Source of the DNA: Paenimyroides aestuarii
GTDB taxonomy: Bacteria; Bacteroidota; Bacteroidia; Flavobacteriales; Flavobacteriaceae
DNA length: 64,000 bases
Reading direction: 5' to 3'
Assembly: GCF_024628805.1 (NCBI RefSeq)
Contig: NZ_CP102382.1
Span: 1,364,001-1,428,000, forward strand
The notes beneath the pieces were generated by a model. The model saw nothing but the letters and a program-made list of their open reading frames with translations, was not told where the DNA came from and searched no databases. The position numbers and the translations under genes were made by a program. The number at the start of each line of letters is the position of its first letter. The first letter of the stretch is position 1. This document shows, one piece after another, positions 36,574 to 46,685 of the stretch.

Positions 36574-37947
36574 CTAAAATAAATCTATTATTAATGATGG
36601 GCAAAATCCGATAATTAGATTAATGATGATGGCTGCTACAGCAACCGTTACATACACAAGGTTTTTTGGATAAACTGTTTGTGCATCTGCATTTTTATAG
36701 GTAAACATGGTGATGATTACCTTAAAGTAGTAATAAATACTAATGATTGATGTGATTACAGCAATGATAACTGTGATATAGAAACCTTGTTTTAAGGCTT
36801 CGGTAAACAAGAATAATTTTCCAAAGAATCCGGCTAAAATAGGTATTCCTGCCATTGATAATAAGGCCAACGACAAGGTTACTGCCAACACTGGTTTGTG
36901 TTTTGCAAATCCGCGGAAATGCATAACCAATTCTTCTTTTTTATCTTGGCAAACATATAAAATAACGCTAAACGCTGCAATACCTGCTACTGCATAAGCT
37001 GCCATATAATAAAATAAATAAGGCTCGGCGGTTTTACCCAACAAAATTGCCGTTAACATAAAACCGGCATGCGAAATACCTGAATAGGCCATAAGACGTT
37101 TGATGTTGGTTTGTTTCAATGCCATTACGTTACCCACAATCAATGTTACTACAATTAAAAAGGCAATTAAGTTTACAAAGTTTGTTGGCATGGCAGGGAA
37201 AAATACTACGCTTAATTTGTAAAACGCAGCTACGGCAGCCACTTTTGCCAAGGTACTCATGGTGGTGGTGGTAAGCAAAGGTGCTCCTTGATACACATCC
37301 GGAGCCCAGAAATGGAATGGGAAGGCAGCTATTTTAAATAACAAACCAACCAACATTAATGTGAAACCAACCGTGAACCATTTTGGCATAGCCAATTGTG
37401 TGCTTGCCAAAAGAATCTGATCCATGTCAAACGAAGCTGTTGCGCCATAAATCAAGGCTATTCCGAACAAAATAAATCCTGAAGCGAAAGATCCCATTAA
37501 GAAATATTTCATTCCGGCTTCGTTGCTTTTGATATTTGTTCGGTCGCTTCCTGCTAAAATGTATAAGGTAATCGATAAAATTTCTAATCCTAAAAAGAAC
37601 ATTACCAAGTTTCCAAATGAAACCATACAGTATGCACCAATCAATAAGAATATTTTTAAAGAGGTGTAATCTGATATTTTATCGTATTGTTCCTTGTAAA
37701 ATGATTGACCCAAAGCCACTATAAAAAACGTTAAAACAATAAATAACGAATTGAACAAAACCGTTGATTTGTTTACCACGATCATATTATTATAAAACGA
37801 ATCTACGGTGTTGTAATCGCAGATATTTAATCCTAAAGCCACCAACAAACCAATCAAAGTAAGAGGTACAATGGTTTTGCGCAGGTTAAAAATTTCTAAT
37901 ACTAATATAAGAACCGCTAAAGATGCTAAAGCTATTAATGTACTCAT
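36574..37947 (-). CDS. nuoN: NADH-quinone oxidoreductase subunit N
   Basis: An antiporter-like membrane subunit of complex I, with 457 residues and about 14 helices. The proton_antipo_M core is visible (MKYFLMGSFASGFILFGIALIYG, FPFHFWAPDVYQGAP, RLMAYSGISHAGFML) with the conserved TM Lys and Glu residues. It is the last gene of the nuoA-N operon, 19 nt after nuoM, and ends at the repeated terminator at 36509. Confidence 0.96.
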   Translation of the reverse strand: MSTLIALASLAVLILVLEIFNLRKTIVPLTLIGLLVALGLNICDYNTVDSFYNNMIVVNKSTVLFNSLFIVLTFFIVALGQSFYKEQYDKISDYTSLKIFLLIGAYCMVSFGNLVMFFLGLEILSITLYILAGSDRTNIKSNEAGMKYFLMGSFASGFILFGIALIYGATASFDMDQILLASTQLAMPKWFTVGFTLMLVGLLFKIAAFPFHFWAPDVYQGAPLLTTTTMSTLAKVAAVAAFYKLSVVFFPAMPTNFVNLIAFLIVVTLIVGNVMALKQTNIKRLMAYSGISHAGFMLTAILLGKTAEPYLFYYMAAYAVAGIAAFSVILYVCQDKKEELVMHFRGFAKHKPVLAVTLSLALLSMAGIPILAGFFGKLFLFTEALKQGFYITVIIAVITSIISIYYYFKVIITMFTYKNADAQTVYPKNLVYVTVAVAAIIINLIIGFCPSLIIDLF

Positions 37948-37966
37948 AGTTTAATTTTTCTATGTT

Positions 37967-39376
37967 CTATTGAATAAATAAATCGGTTAGTAATTTTGGA
38001 TAGATTCCCAAACCAATTAAAACCACGCAAATAATTGCCAAAACCATATATTCTTTAGTAGTTACTTCGGCAAAAACTTTGTTTTCAGTACTTCCTAACA
38101 CGGCATTTTGAAACATTTTTAGCATGTAATATGCTCCCAAAATGATCGATGTTCCTGCAAAAATGGCGTATAATAATTCTTTTTCTGATAAGGCAAACAA
38201 TAGGGTAAACTCTCCGATGAATCCAAAAGTTCCCGGCAAACCAATCGATGCAAATAATACAATTAAAAAGAAAGTGGTGAATTTAGGAGCTTGTGAACGA
38301 ATACCGCCCATTTCCTTAATTTGATAGGTGTCGTATCTTTTGTAAATGATATCGGCTAAATAAAACAAGCCAACCACTACAAAACCGTGGGCTACCATCT
38401 GAATAATCGCACCTTGATAACCCGTGCTATTTCCAACATAAGCGCCGGCAGCGATTAAACCAACGTGTGCCATTGACGAATAGGCCAATAAACGTTTTAA
38501 ATTTTCAGAACGTAAAGCAATCAACGAAGCATAAATGATACCGATGATGCAAAGTACAATAACTGTTTTTAAAACATTTTCGGATACATTTCCTGCAATC
38601 GGCATTTGCCAACGCAAAATAGAGTAGATACCCATTTTTAGCATGATGCCCGAAAGTAACATAGTACCAATTGTTGGCGATTTTTCGTAGGTGTTTGCCT
38701 GCCATGTGTGGAAAGGAAAAACAGGAATCTTAATTCCATAAGCTAAGAAAAATGCCAAGAAAATATAATTTGCTTCTTTGGTTGATAGCACTGCTTTAGA
38801 AAGATCAGCCCAAGCAAAACTTCCTGTTACTGAATACAAATAAGCAAAAGCCGCCAACATGAACAGTGATCCTGCAAAAGTGTAGATAAAAAAGGTTACC
38901 ATCACGCGTTTGCGTACTTTCCAATCGTCGCTTCCCCATAATAATCCAATAAAGAAAATAGGTAACAATGCTAATTCCCAGAAAATATAGTACACCAAAC
39001 CATCTTGTGCCAAGAATGTTCCAGCCATTGCAAATGCCATAAACAAAACCAAAGCATACAACTGGTTTGCTTTAGAATATAAGGTGTTGAACGATGCCAA
39101 AATAATAATTGGCAACAAAAGCGTTGTTAATAGCACCATGGTTAAGCTTAAACCATCCACCACAAATGATAAAGCTACATTTGGGTTTGAAATCCATTGC
39201 TGTGTAAACGAGATATTGCCACCGTTTAAATAATCGCCTGTTAAAATCAATGCAATTACGGCGTTTATCAAACTGGTTACTAAAGCAATTTTAGCTGCAT
39301 TTTTAGAGTTTGATGCCAACGTAGCAACTGCTCCCAAAACATAAATAAGTAAAATAATAATACAATTCATTGCCAT
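37967..39376 (-). CDS. nuoM: NADH-quinone oxidoreductase subunit M
   Basis: An antiporter-like proton-pumping subunit of complex I. A longer frame reaches 39424 but overlaps nuoL; the ATG at 39376 (469 residues, starting MAMNCIIILLIYVLG), or the one 6 nt further on, fits the family and leaves about 4 nt after nuoL. Hallmarks are FWELALLPIFFIGLLWG with the TM5 Glu, KIPVFPFHTWQANTYEKSP and LKRLLAYSSMAHVGLI. Confidence 0.95.
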   Translation of the reverse strand: MAMNCIIILLIYVLGAVATLASNSKNAAKIALVTSLINAVIALILTGDYLNGGNISFTQQWISNPNVALSFVVDGLSLTMVLLTTLLLPIIILASFNTLYSKANQLYALVLFMAFAMAGTFLAQDGLVYYIFWELALLPIFFIGLLWGSDDWKVRKRVMVTFFIYTFAGSLFMLAAFAYLYSVTGSFAWADLSKAVLSTKEANYIFLAFFLAYGIKIPVFPFHTWQANTYEKSPTIGTMLLSGIMLKMGIYSILRWQMPIAGNVSENVLKTVIVLCIIGIIYASLIALRSENLKRLLAYSSMAHVGLIAAGAYVGNSTGYQGAIIQMVAHGFVVVGLFYLADIIYKRYDTYQIKEMGGIRSQAPKFTTFFLIVLFASIGLPGTFGFIGEFTLLFALSEKELLYAIFAGTSIILGAYYMLKMFQNAVLGSTENKVFAEVTTKEYMVLAIICVVLIGLGIYPKLLTDLFIQ

Positions 39377-39380
39377 AATT

Positions 39381-41249
39381 TTAGTAACACATAAATAAAT
39401 AATACAACAAGCCACAAACACCAATTACAAAGGCAAATAAATACAGACCAATGTTTCCGTTTTGTGCTTTTTTACCTTGATAAGATAGTTCTGCTGGAAT
39501 TCTCCCAAAGCTTAAAACCACCCCGTTTATCAATCCATCGATTTGTTTTTTGAAGAATGATCCAAAGAAATTCAATGGATGAACAATTAATGATTGATAA
39601 ATTTCATCTAAATAATATTTGTTTACAAGCACTTTTTGTAAGCCCGACACATTGTTATCATTAACAGGAACTTGCTTGTTTTTAACATATTTAAAGTAGG
39701 CAACCATTAAACCAACCAATGCACCAACAACAGCCAATCCCATTAAGATGTATTCAGTTGTGCCTAATTCATGGTGGTGTAATGTAGCACTGTTTTTAAT
39801 CACCGGTTTTAAAAATTCGTTCAACCAACTGTTTCCTGGAAGGCTGATTAATCCGCCAACTGCTGCCAATACTGCCAAAATTATCAAAGGCATGGTCATT
39901 GCAGACGGACTTTCGTGTAAATGATCTTCTTGTTCTTTGGTGCCTCTGAATTTGTTAGAGAAGGTTAAGAACAACAAGCGGAACATGTAAAATGCAGTTA
40001 ATATCGATGCTAAACTTGCAATAACCCATAACACCGTATTGTGGTGAAATGCCGATAATAAAATTTCATCTTTAGAGAAGAAACCTGACAACGGAGGAAA
40101 ACCTGAAATAGCTAAAGTGGATATAAAAAATGTAGCATACGTGATTTTCATGTGTTTCTTTAATCCACCCATGTGGCGCATATCTTGTTCGCCGCCAATT
40201 GCGTGGATAACCGATCCGGAACCTAAGAACAAACATGCTTTAAAGAACGCGTGTGTAATTACGTGGAAAACGGCAACTTCGTACGCACCTAAGCCTAATG
40301 CCAAAAACATTAAACCTAATTGCGATACAGTAGAGTATGCCAATACTTTTTTAATATCGTTTTGTACCAGCGCAATAGTTGCTGCAACTAACGAGGTTAT
40401 TGCACCAATAATTGCAATAATGTGTTGCACATCGGGCGTTAAATCGAACAAAAAGTTTAAGCGGGTAATCATAAATATACCTGCGGTAACCATTGTAGCT
40501 GCGTGGATCAATGCCGAAACAGGTGTTGGTCCCGCCATTGCATCTGGTAACCAAGTGTATAGCGGTAATTGCGCACTTTTACCTGTTGCTGCAATAAAGA
40601 ATGCCATGGTTGCAATTCCTAGAGTAGGTGCTAAATAGCTTTGTTCTTTTAAGGCAACGAAATCAAGCGTGTGAAATAAATAGCCGGTTACAAAAATACC
40701 AACCAAAAAGCCTAAATCACCAATACGGTTCATGATGAATGCTTTTTTAGCGGCGTTGTTGTAATCTTGATTTTTATACCAAAATCCAATTAATAAGTAA
40801 GAGCATAAACCAACGCCTTCCCAACCAATAAACATCATTGCTAAGTTGCTTCCTGTGACTAAAATCAACATGAAGAAAACAAAGAAATTCAGATAGGTAA
40901 AGAATTTAGAAAAATGCTCGTCATGGCTCATATAACTTGTTGAATACAGATGGATCAATGTTCCGATACCTGTTATGAACAACAACCAAAGAGCAGCTAA
41001 TTGATCGAAATAAAATCCGAAATCAATAGAAAAATAATTGAATTTCATCCATTCAAATAACACCACTTTTACAGGTGCTGCATCTTGAATGTAAGCGAAA
41101 AATAAGCATGAAGTTACAAACGAAGCAGCAATCGCTACTGTTGCAATAGTACCCGATACTTTTTTGCTTAAATGTTTGCCCCAAAATCCGTTGATTAATG
41201 TACCAACCAAAGGGAAAATCAATGTAAGTAGTAATATAGTTGTACTCAT
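39381..41249 (-). CDS. nuoL: NADH-quinone oxidoreductase subunit L
   Basis: The distal antiporter-like subunit of complex I, with 622 residues, about 16 helices and the long C-terminal lateral helix region. Motifs include GWEGVGLCSYLLIGFWY, FMNRIGDLGFLVG-type TM6, SAQLPLYTWLPDAMAGPTPV and KVLAYSTVSQLGLMFLALG. The start lies 1 nt after nuoK. The length is normal. Confidence 0.97.
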   Translation of the reverse strand: MSTTILLLTLIFPLVGTLINGFWGKHLSKKVSGTIATVAIAASFVTSCLFFAYIQDAAPVKVVLFEWMKFNYFSIDFGFYFDQLAALWLLFITGIGTLIHLYSTSYMSHDEHFSKFFTYLNFFVFFMLILVTGSNLAMMFIGWEGVGLCSYLLIGFWYKNQDYNNAAKKAFIMNRIGDLGFLVGIFVTGYLFHTLDFVALKEQSYLAPTLGIATMAFFIAATGKSAQLPLYTWLPDAMAGPTPVSALIHAATMVTAGIFMITRLNFLFDLTPDVQHIIAIIGAITSLVAATIALVQNDIKKVLAYSTVSQLGLMFLALGLGAYEVAVFHVITHAFFKACLFLGSGSVIHAIGGEQDMRHMGGLKKHMKITYATFFISTLAISGFPPLSGFFSKDEILLSAFHHNTVLWVIASLASILTAFYMFRLLFLTFSNKFRGTKEQEDHLHESPSAMTMPLIILAVLAAVGGLISLPGNSWLNEFLKPVIKNSATLHHHELGTTEYILMGLAVVGALVGLMVAYFKYVKNKQVPVNDNNVSGLQKVLVNKYYLDEIYQSLIVHPLNFFGSFFKKQIDGLINGVVLSFGRIPAELSYQGKKAQNGNIGLYLFAFVIGVCGLLYYLFMCY

Positions 41250-41250
41250 G

Positions 41251-41571
41251 CTATCCTTTTAATTTTTTAAGTTTATCAATATCGATTGATCCAATGTTTC
41301 TGTAGATGGCTACCAAAATTGCCAAACCAATTGCCACTTCGGCTGCGGCAACCGCCATTGTAAAGAATACAAAAACTTGTCCGTTGGCATCTTCGTGGTA
41401 ATTGGAAAAAGCCACTAAAAGCAAGTTTGCTGCATTCAGCATAATTTCGATCGACATAAACATTACAATTGCGTTTCTGCGGTACAAAATACCAAACGCT
41501 CCAATACAAAATAATAATATGGCTAGATAAATGTATTGGTCTATACCAATTTGTTGTAAAACATGTTCCAT
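41251..41571 (-). CDS. nuoK: NADH-quinone oxidoreductase subunit K
   Basis: A small three-helix membrane subunit of 106 residues, with two conserved Glu in the membrane (MFMSIEIMLNAANLLLVAF and AVAAAEVAIGLAILV) that take part in proton transfer. It is packed between nuoJ and nuoL with 1-nt gaps. Confidence 0.97.
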   Translation of the reverse strand: MEHVLQQIGIDQYIYLAILLFCIGAFGILYRRNAIVMFMSIEIMLNAANLLLVAFSNYHEDANGQVFVFFTMAVAAAEVAIGLAILVAIYRNIGSIDIDKLKKLKG

Positions 41572-41572
41572 A

Positions 41573-42079
41573 TTATGCTGTTTTTTTCTCTTTTTTAGAT
41601 ATTAATACGGCACCAATCATCGCCATAAGCAATAAAACTGCTGCCATTTCAAACGGAACTACGAATTCATTAAGCAAAGCTTTGCCCAATACTTGTATCG
41701 ATTGAAAATCTACTCCTGTTTGGGTGTAGGTTTCTAGTGCCGGAGCTGTTTGTGCTAACGAACTCACTAAAAAGAAACCAATCAAGCAAAAACAAATTGT
41801 AGCAATGATTTTGGTAACAACGGGTTTGGCAATTTCATCGCTAATATTTAGATTCATTAACATGATGGTGAACAACATTAAAATCATGATGGCACCAGAA
41901 TATACAATGATATGCACCATTGCCAAAAATTGCGAGTTCAACAATGCATAATGACCAGCAACACTGAAAAAACAAACCACCAACCAAATGGCGCTGTGAA
42001 TGGGGTTTTTAGAAAGAATAGTTAAAAACGCGCTTCCTAAAGTAACAGCCGAAAGAATGTAAAATAAAATCTCTATCAT
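41573..42079 (-). CDS. nuoJ: NADH-quinone oxidoreductase subunit J
   Basis: A membrane subunit of complex I with 168 residues and five helices. The conserved TM3 region YALLNSQFLAMVHIIVYSGAIMILMLF, containing the pi-bulge helix and Tyr, is present. It lies 2 nt after nuoI and 1 nt before nuoK. Confidence 0.96.
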   Translation of the reverse strand: MIEILFYILSAVTLGSAFLTILSKNPIHSAIWLVVCFFSVAGHYALLNSQFLAMVHIIVYSGAIMILMLFTIMLMNLNISDEIAKPVVTKIIATICFCLIGFFLVSSLAQTAPALETYTQTGVDFQSIQVLGKALLNEFVVPFEMAAVLLLMAMIGAVLISKKEKKTA

Positions 42080-42081
42080 TT

Positions 42082-42621
42082 TTATTCTGATTTTGCTGTG
42101 TTGTTAATAGCTTGATCTAAAGGCATAACCAATTGTTCTTTACCAAAAATAAAATGTTCGCGATTGGTGTCTGCCTTTACAATTTTTTTAGAGGTGGTAA
42201 GGTAGATGGCTTGTTTAGGGCAAGCTTCTTCGCACAAACCGCAATAAATACAACGCAACATATTAATTTCGTATATCTCGGCGTATTTTTCTTCTCTGTA
42301 TAAATGTTTTTCGTCGGGTTTGCGTTCGGCAGCTTTCATAGTAATTGCTTCTGCCGGACATGATAAGGCACACAAACCACAAGCAGTGCAACGTTCTCTG
42401 CCTTCTTCATCGCGCATAAGCATGTGTTGCCCACGATACACCGGACTGAACGGACGGGTTTCTTCAGGATAATTAATGGTTACTTTCTTTTTAAACAAAT
42501 GTTTAAACGTAGTAGCCATTCCGCCGGCAATTGCACCAATGTATAAGCGCTCGCCCAAGGTCATTTCTTTATTAGAAACCTGTTTTTTTCGGCCTGATAA
42601 GGATATATTTTGAATAGACAT
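42082..42621 (-). CDS. nuoI: NADH-quinone oxidoreductase subunit I
   Basis: A ferredoxin-like subunit that passes electrons through clusters N6a and N6b to NuoB. Its 179 residues carry two 4Fe-4S motifs, CTACGLCALSCP and CIYCGLCEEACP. The basic, Lys-rich N-terminus precedes the conserved RPFSPVYRGQHML stretch. It lies 11 nt after nuoH. Confidence 0.96.
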   Translation of the reverse strand: MSIQNISLSGRKKQVSNKEMTLGERLYIGAIAGGMATTFKHLFKKKVTINYPEETRPFSPVYRGQHMLMRDEEGRERCTACGLCALSCPAEAITMKAAERKPDEKHLYREEKYAEIYEINMLRCIYCGLCEEACPKQAIYLTTSKKIVKADTNREHFIFGKEQLVMPLDQAINNTAKSE

Positions 42622-42632
42622 ATTCTTAATTT

Positions 42633-43664
42633 TTAGCTTTTTAATAATAACACAACCGCTGTGATAACGATATTAATAATGGCTAACGGTATTAATGTTT
42701 TCCAGCCTAAATTCATTAATTGGTCATAGCGGAAACGCGGAATGGTCCAACGCACCCACATGTATAAAAATATAAAGAAACATATTTTTATAAACAATAC
42801 AGCAATACCAATACCGTTAGCTGCATTTTCGCCCCAATTTTCTGCTGCCCAAGTCATCCCCGGATAATTGTAAGCACCCAAATAAAGAACAGCTAGTAGG
42901 GTAGAAGATATAAACATTGCGGCATATTCTGCAAACAAGAAGAAGCCCATTCGCATAGACGAATATTCGGTGTGGTAACCACCAATCAATTCTTGTTCAC
43001 ATTCTGCTAAATCAAAAGGGGTTCTGTTGGTTTCTGCAAACGAACAAATTAAAAAGATTAAAAAACCAATTGGTTGGTAAAATATATTCCAATTCATCTC
43101 GTGTTGACCTGCTGCAATATCGCGTAAACTCATAGAGCTGTGCATCATTAACAATGCCACAATAGACAAGCCCATCGCAATTTCGTAGGAAATCATTTGC
43201 GAAGCTACACGCATGGCACTAATCAACGAATATTTATTGTTTGATGCCCAGCCACCAATCATGATGCCATACACACTTACCGATAGCACAGCAAAAACAT
43301 ACAACATGGCCACATTGATATCAGCAGCTTGTAAGATTACTTTTCTACCGCCAATTTCTAAGGTATCACCCCAGGGAATTACTGCCGAGGTCATCAACGC
43401 CATAGTCATTGATATAAACGGACCCAATACAAACAAAAACGTGTTGGGTGTGTTGGGCATGAATTCTTCTTTTGCAAAAAGTTTTAAACCATCTGCTAAA
43501 GGCTGAAACATTCCACCCGGACCCGCACGGTTTGGACCTCTACGGTCTTGAATCCATGCGGCAATTTTTCGTTCTGCCAACGTACAATACATGGCAAAAA
43601 GCATTGTAATTGCAAAAACAGCTACAATGATTACACTTTTTTCTATAATAATTGCTTCTTCCAT
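42633..43664 (-). CDS. nuoH: NADH-quinone oxidoreductase subunit H
   Basis: The membrane subunit that forms much of the quinone site. It has 343 residues and 8 helices. Conserved parts are AERKIAAWIQDRRGPNRAGP, GGWASNNKYSLISAMRVASQ, SYEIAMGLSIV and the acidic loop AETNRTPFDLAECEQELIGG. It lies 2 nt after nuoG. Confidence 0.97.
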   Translation of the reverse strand: MEEAIIIEKSVIIVAVFAITMLFAMYCTLAERKIAAWIQDRRGPNRAGPGGMFQPLADGLKLFAKEEFMPNTPNTFLFVLGPFISMTMALMTSAVIPWGDTLEIGGRKVILQAADINVAMLYVFAVLSVSVYGIMIGGWASNNKYSLISAMRVASQMISYEIAMGLSIVALLMMHSSMSLRDIAAGQHEMNWNIFYQPIGFLIFLICSFAETNRTPFDLAECEQELIGGYHTEYSSMRMGFFLFAEYAAMFISSTLLAVLYLGAYNYPGMTWAAENWGENAANGIGIAVLFIKICFFIFLYMWVRWTIPRFRYDQLMNLGWKTLIPLAIINIVITAVVLLLKS

Positions 43665-43666
43665 AA

Positions 43667-44689
43667 TTAGCTGTTTTCTGTGTTTTTATATGGAACTTCT
43701 TTCATACTGATTTTTTTGCGGTCTTGCTCACGACCTTCTAAAATCTGCTTTTCGGTAGCAATTTTCACAGTATCCATTTTACGGGTATAGTTGTTTTGAT
43801 TGATTACTGAGAATTTTTCAAATTTTCTTGGACCTTCAATCACCCAATCCGATACTTCTTTATGATCAAAACGACATTCGTTACAGATGAATTCTTCTAC
43901 TTCATGATACTCATCTTTACGAGCCGTGACACGTTGAATTTCGTTTCCAAACATCCACAAAGTTGTTTTTCCGCAACATTTATCGCAGTTTCTGTGGGCA
44001 TTAAACGGTTTGTTGAACCAAACACGCGATTTAAAACGAAAGGTTTTATCGGTCAATGCACCCACCGGACACACATCAATCATATTTCCAGACATTTCGT
44101 GGTCAATCGATGCCGAAATATAGGTAGAAATTTGTGCGTGGTCGCCACGGTTTAGTACGCCGTGGTTTCTGCTGCCACAAACTTGCTCAGCAGTGTGCAC
44201 ACAACGATAGCACAAAATGCAACGGTTCATGTGCAACTGAATTTTATCGCCAATGTTTTCAGGCTCAAACGTGCGTTTTTCTTCTTTAAAACGCGTTTTT
44301 TCTAACCCGTGTTTAAACGAAAGGTTTTGCAAATCACATTCACCAGCTTGGTCGCACACAGGGCAATCTAATGGGTGGTTGATCAACAAAAATTCTGTAA
44401 CCGCTTTGCGGGCATCTAATGCGCGTTCCGAAGTTTTTACTTTTACTTCCATACCATCCATTACACCTGTTTTGCAAGAAGGCATCATTTTAGGCATTGG
44501 GCGCGGATCTGCTTCGCTGCCTTTTGATACTTCTACCAAACACGCACGACAGTTACCGCCTGTATCTTTTAATTTTGAATAGTAGCACATGGCAGGTGGC
44601 ACTACATCACCGCCAATCATGCGAGCCGCCTGCAACACGGTGGTTCCCGGTTCTACTTCTATTTCTATTCCGTCTATTGTAACTTTCAT
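43667..44689 (-). CDS. nuoG: NADH-quinone oxidoreductase subunit G (short form)
   Basis: An iron-sulfur subunit of complex I. At 340 residues it has the N-terminal 2Fe-2S ferredoxin part (CYYSKLKDTGGNCRACLVEV), the HPLDCPVCDQAGECDLQ region with the His ligand of N5, the CILCYRCVHTAEQVCG cluster, and a Mop_Fe4S4-like CDKCCG...CNEC motif. The large molybdopterin-oxidoreductase-like C-terminal part of E. coli NuoG is absent, which is usual in Flavobacteriia and not a truncation. It is separated from nuoF by 87 nt, the largest gap in the operon. Confidence 0.94.
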   Translation of the reverse strand: MKVTIDGIEIEVEPGTTVLQAARMIGGDVVPPAMCYYSKLKDTGGNCRACLVEVSKGSEADPRPMPKMMPSCKTGVMDGMEVKVKTSERALDARKAVTEFLLINHPLDCPVCDQAGECDLQNLSFKHGLEKTRFKEEKRTFEPENIGDKIQLHMNRCILCYRCVHTAEQVCGSRNHGVLNRGDHAQISTYISASIDHEMSGNMIDVCPVGALTDKTFRFKSRVWFNKPFNAHRNCDKCCGKTTLWMFGNEIQRVTARKDEYHEVEEFICNECRFDHKEVSDWVIEGPRKFEKFSVINQNNYTRKMDTVKIATEKQILEGREQDRKKISMKEVPYKNTENS

Positions 44690-44776
44690 TTCTCTTTTAG
44701 TTTAAGGTTTAAGGTTTCAAGTTTAGGGTTATGCTTAATTTACATATACCAGTTCACATTGAACATTAAACTAAAT

Positions 44777-46141
44777 TTATAGGGTTTCCTTTGCTACTAA
44801 ATGTTTTACTTTTTCAAAAGGTTCATTTACAAAATGATCTCTGTTTTTTATTTTTTCTGGGAAACGAATGTGGTATTCAAACTCCTCTCTAAAATGACGA
44901 ATGGCAGCAGCAACTGGCCAAGCAGCCGCATCGCCCAACGGACAAATGGTGTTTCCTTCAATTTTTGCTTGAACACTCCACAATACATCAATATCTTCTT
45001 CTGTACCTTGACCGTTTTCAATTCTCCACAATATTTTTTCCATCCATCCCGTTCCTTCGCGACAAGGTGAACATTGCCCACAGCTTTCATGGTGATAGAA
45101 CCTAGAGAAATTCCATGTGTTTCGAACGATACAAGCCGTATCATTATAAACAATAAATCCGCCTGAACCTAATGAAGATCCTGTCGCAAAACCGCCGTCT
45201 GCCAACGATTCATACGTCATTAAACGATCTTCACCGTTTGCGGTTTTAAAAATTAAATGTTGCGGGAGAATCGGCACCGATGAACCGCCAGGAATTAATC
45301 CTTTCAACGGACGATCATCAATCATTCCGCCACAATATTCATCAGAATTCATGAATTCATCAACGGTAATTCCCATTTCAATTTCATAAACCCCAGGTTT
45401 TTTAACATGACCCGAAACAGAGAATAGCTTGGTTCCGGTAGATCTTCCTAAACCAATTTTAGCATAATCTTCGCCCGAATTCAGTACAATCCATGGCACA
45501 GAGGCGATTGATTCTACGTTGTTTACAACTGTTGGGTTTTGCCACAGACCTTTAACTGCCGGAAAAGGCGGTTTGATACGTGGGTTCCCACGTTTACCTT
45601 CCAAAGATTCTATTAAAGCGGTTTCTTCGCCACAAATATAAGCGCCACCACCACAATGAACGTGAAGGTCTAAATCATAACCCGATCCTTTGATGTTTTT
45701 ACCCAACCAACCCGCAGCGTATGCTTCTTTAATGGCGCGTTCCAAGGTTTTAAAAACCCACATATATTCACCACGAATGTAGATATACGAAAGGTTTGCT
45801 CCTAAGGCAAACGATGAGGTAATCATTCCTTCGATTAATAAATGCGGAATGTATTCCATTAAATAGCGGTCTTTAAACGTGCCGGGTTCCGATTCATCGG
45901 CATTACAAACCAAATGGCGTGGATTTCCCGATTTTTTATCGATAAAGCTCCACTTTAAACCCACAGGGAAACCTGCACCACCGCGACCACGCAAACCAGA
46001 AGTTTTCACTTCTTCGGTGATATCGTCGGGGTTCATTTTCAATGCTTTTTCAACAGAAGCATAGCCCCCATTTTCGCGATAAACATCGTATGTTTTGATA
46101 CCCGGAATATGGATTTTATCAAATAATATTTTTTGTCCCAT
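44777..46141 (-). CDS. nuoF: NADH-quinone oxidoreductase subunit F
   Basis: The FMN- and NADH-binding subunit at the tip of the peripheral arm. Its 454 residues include the Gly-rich nucleotide site [34 protein letters not shown] for [20 protein letters not shown], and the N3 4Fe-4S motif [12 protein letters not shown] plus the distant Cys in [13 protein letters not shown]. It lies 4 nt after nuoE. Confidence 0.97.
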   Translation of the reverse strand: MGQKILFDKIHIPGIKTYDVYRENGGYASVEKALKMNPDDITEEVKTSGLRGRGGAGFPVGLKWSFIDKKSGNPRHLVCNADESEPGTFKDRYLMEYIPHLLIEGMITSSFALGANLSYIYIRGEYMWVFKTLERAIKEAYAAGWLGKNIKGSGYDLDLHVHCGGGAYICGEETALIESLEGKRGNPRIKPPFPAVKGLWQNPTVVNNVESIASVPWIVLNSGEDYAKIGLGRSTGTKLFSVSGHVKKPGVYEIEMGITVDEFMNSDEYCGGMIDDRPLKGLIPGGSSVPILPQHLIFKTANGEDRLMTYESLADGGFATGSSLGSGGFIVYNDTACIVRNTWNFSRFYHHESCGQCSPCREGTGWMEKILWRIENGQGTEEDIDVLWSVQAKIEGNTICPLGDAAAWPVAAAIRHFREEFEYHIRFPEKIKNRDHFVNEPFEKVKHLVAKETL

Positions 46142-46145
46142 GGTA

Positions 46146-46682
46146 TTATTTATCGTGTAAGGTTATTTTTCCTTCTTTACAATCGGCAATCAGCTGATCT
46201 ACTTTTTCTTTGGTTAAATGTTCGTGGTAAAAATCGCCCAATTGCAACATGGGAGCATAACCACAAGCACCTAAACATTGTACACCCACTACAGAAAACA
46301 TTCCGTCTGCTGTTACCTGTCCGGGTTTTACGCCTAATTTTTCGCAGGTATAATCCATAACATCTTCGGCTTTATTAATGGCGCAGCAAGATGTTACGCA
46401 GAATTCCAACATATACTTTCCTACCGGTTTTTGGTTGAACATGGTGTAAAAAGTAACCACTTCATACACTTCAATAGGTGTAATATTCAAAAATTCGGCA
46501 GCTTTGTTTTGCAATTCCACACTCAACCAATTGTCGTGTGCATCTTGCAATTCGTGCAATACGGGCAACAATGCCGATTTTTGTTTTCCTTCGGGATAAT
46601 GGCTTTTTAACTCGTTGATGCGTTCCATTAACGCCGGAGTTATATTTATATCTTGATGGTATTTTTTATCTAAAGTTTCCAT
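46146..46682 (-). CDS. nuoE: NADH-quinone oxidoreductase subunit E
   Basis: A thioredoxin-like 2Fe-2S subunit (cluster N1a) of 178 residues. The four cluster cysteines appear as CVTSCCAI and CLGACGYAP, with the conserved VVTFYTMFNQKPVGKY stretch before them. The spacing is 3 nt to nuoD and 4 nt to nuoF. Confidence 0.96.
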   Translation of the reverse strand: METLDKKYHQDINITPALMERINELKSHYPEGKQKSALLPVLHELQDAHDNWLSVELQNKAAEFLNITPIEVYEVVTFYTMFNQKPVGKYMLEFCVTSCCAINKAEDVMDYTCEKLGVKPGQVTADGMFSVVGVQCLGACGYAPMLQLGDFYHEHLTKEKVDQLIADCKEGKITLHDK

Positions 46683-46685
46683 ATA

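Noticed and set aside
43667..44689. nuoG appearing truncated to 340 residues
   Set aside because: The short form without the molybdopterin-like domain is usual in Flavobacteriia; all expected Fe-S motifs are present.
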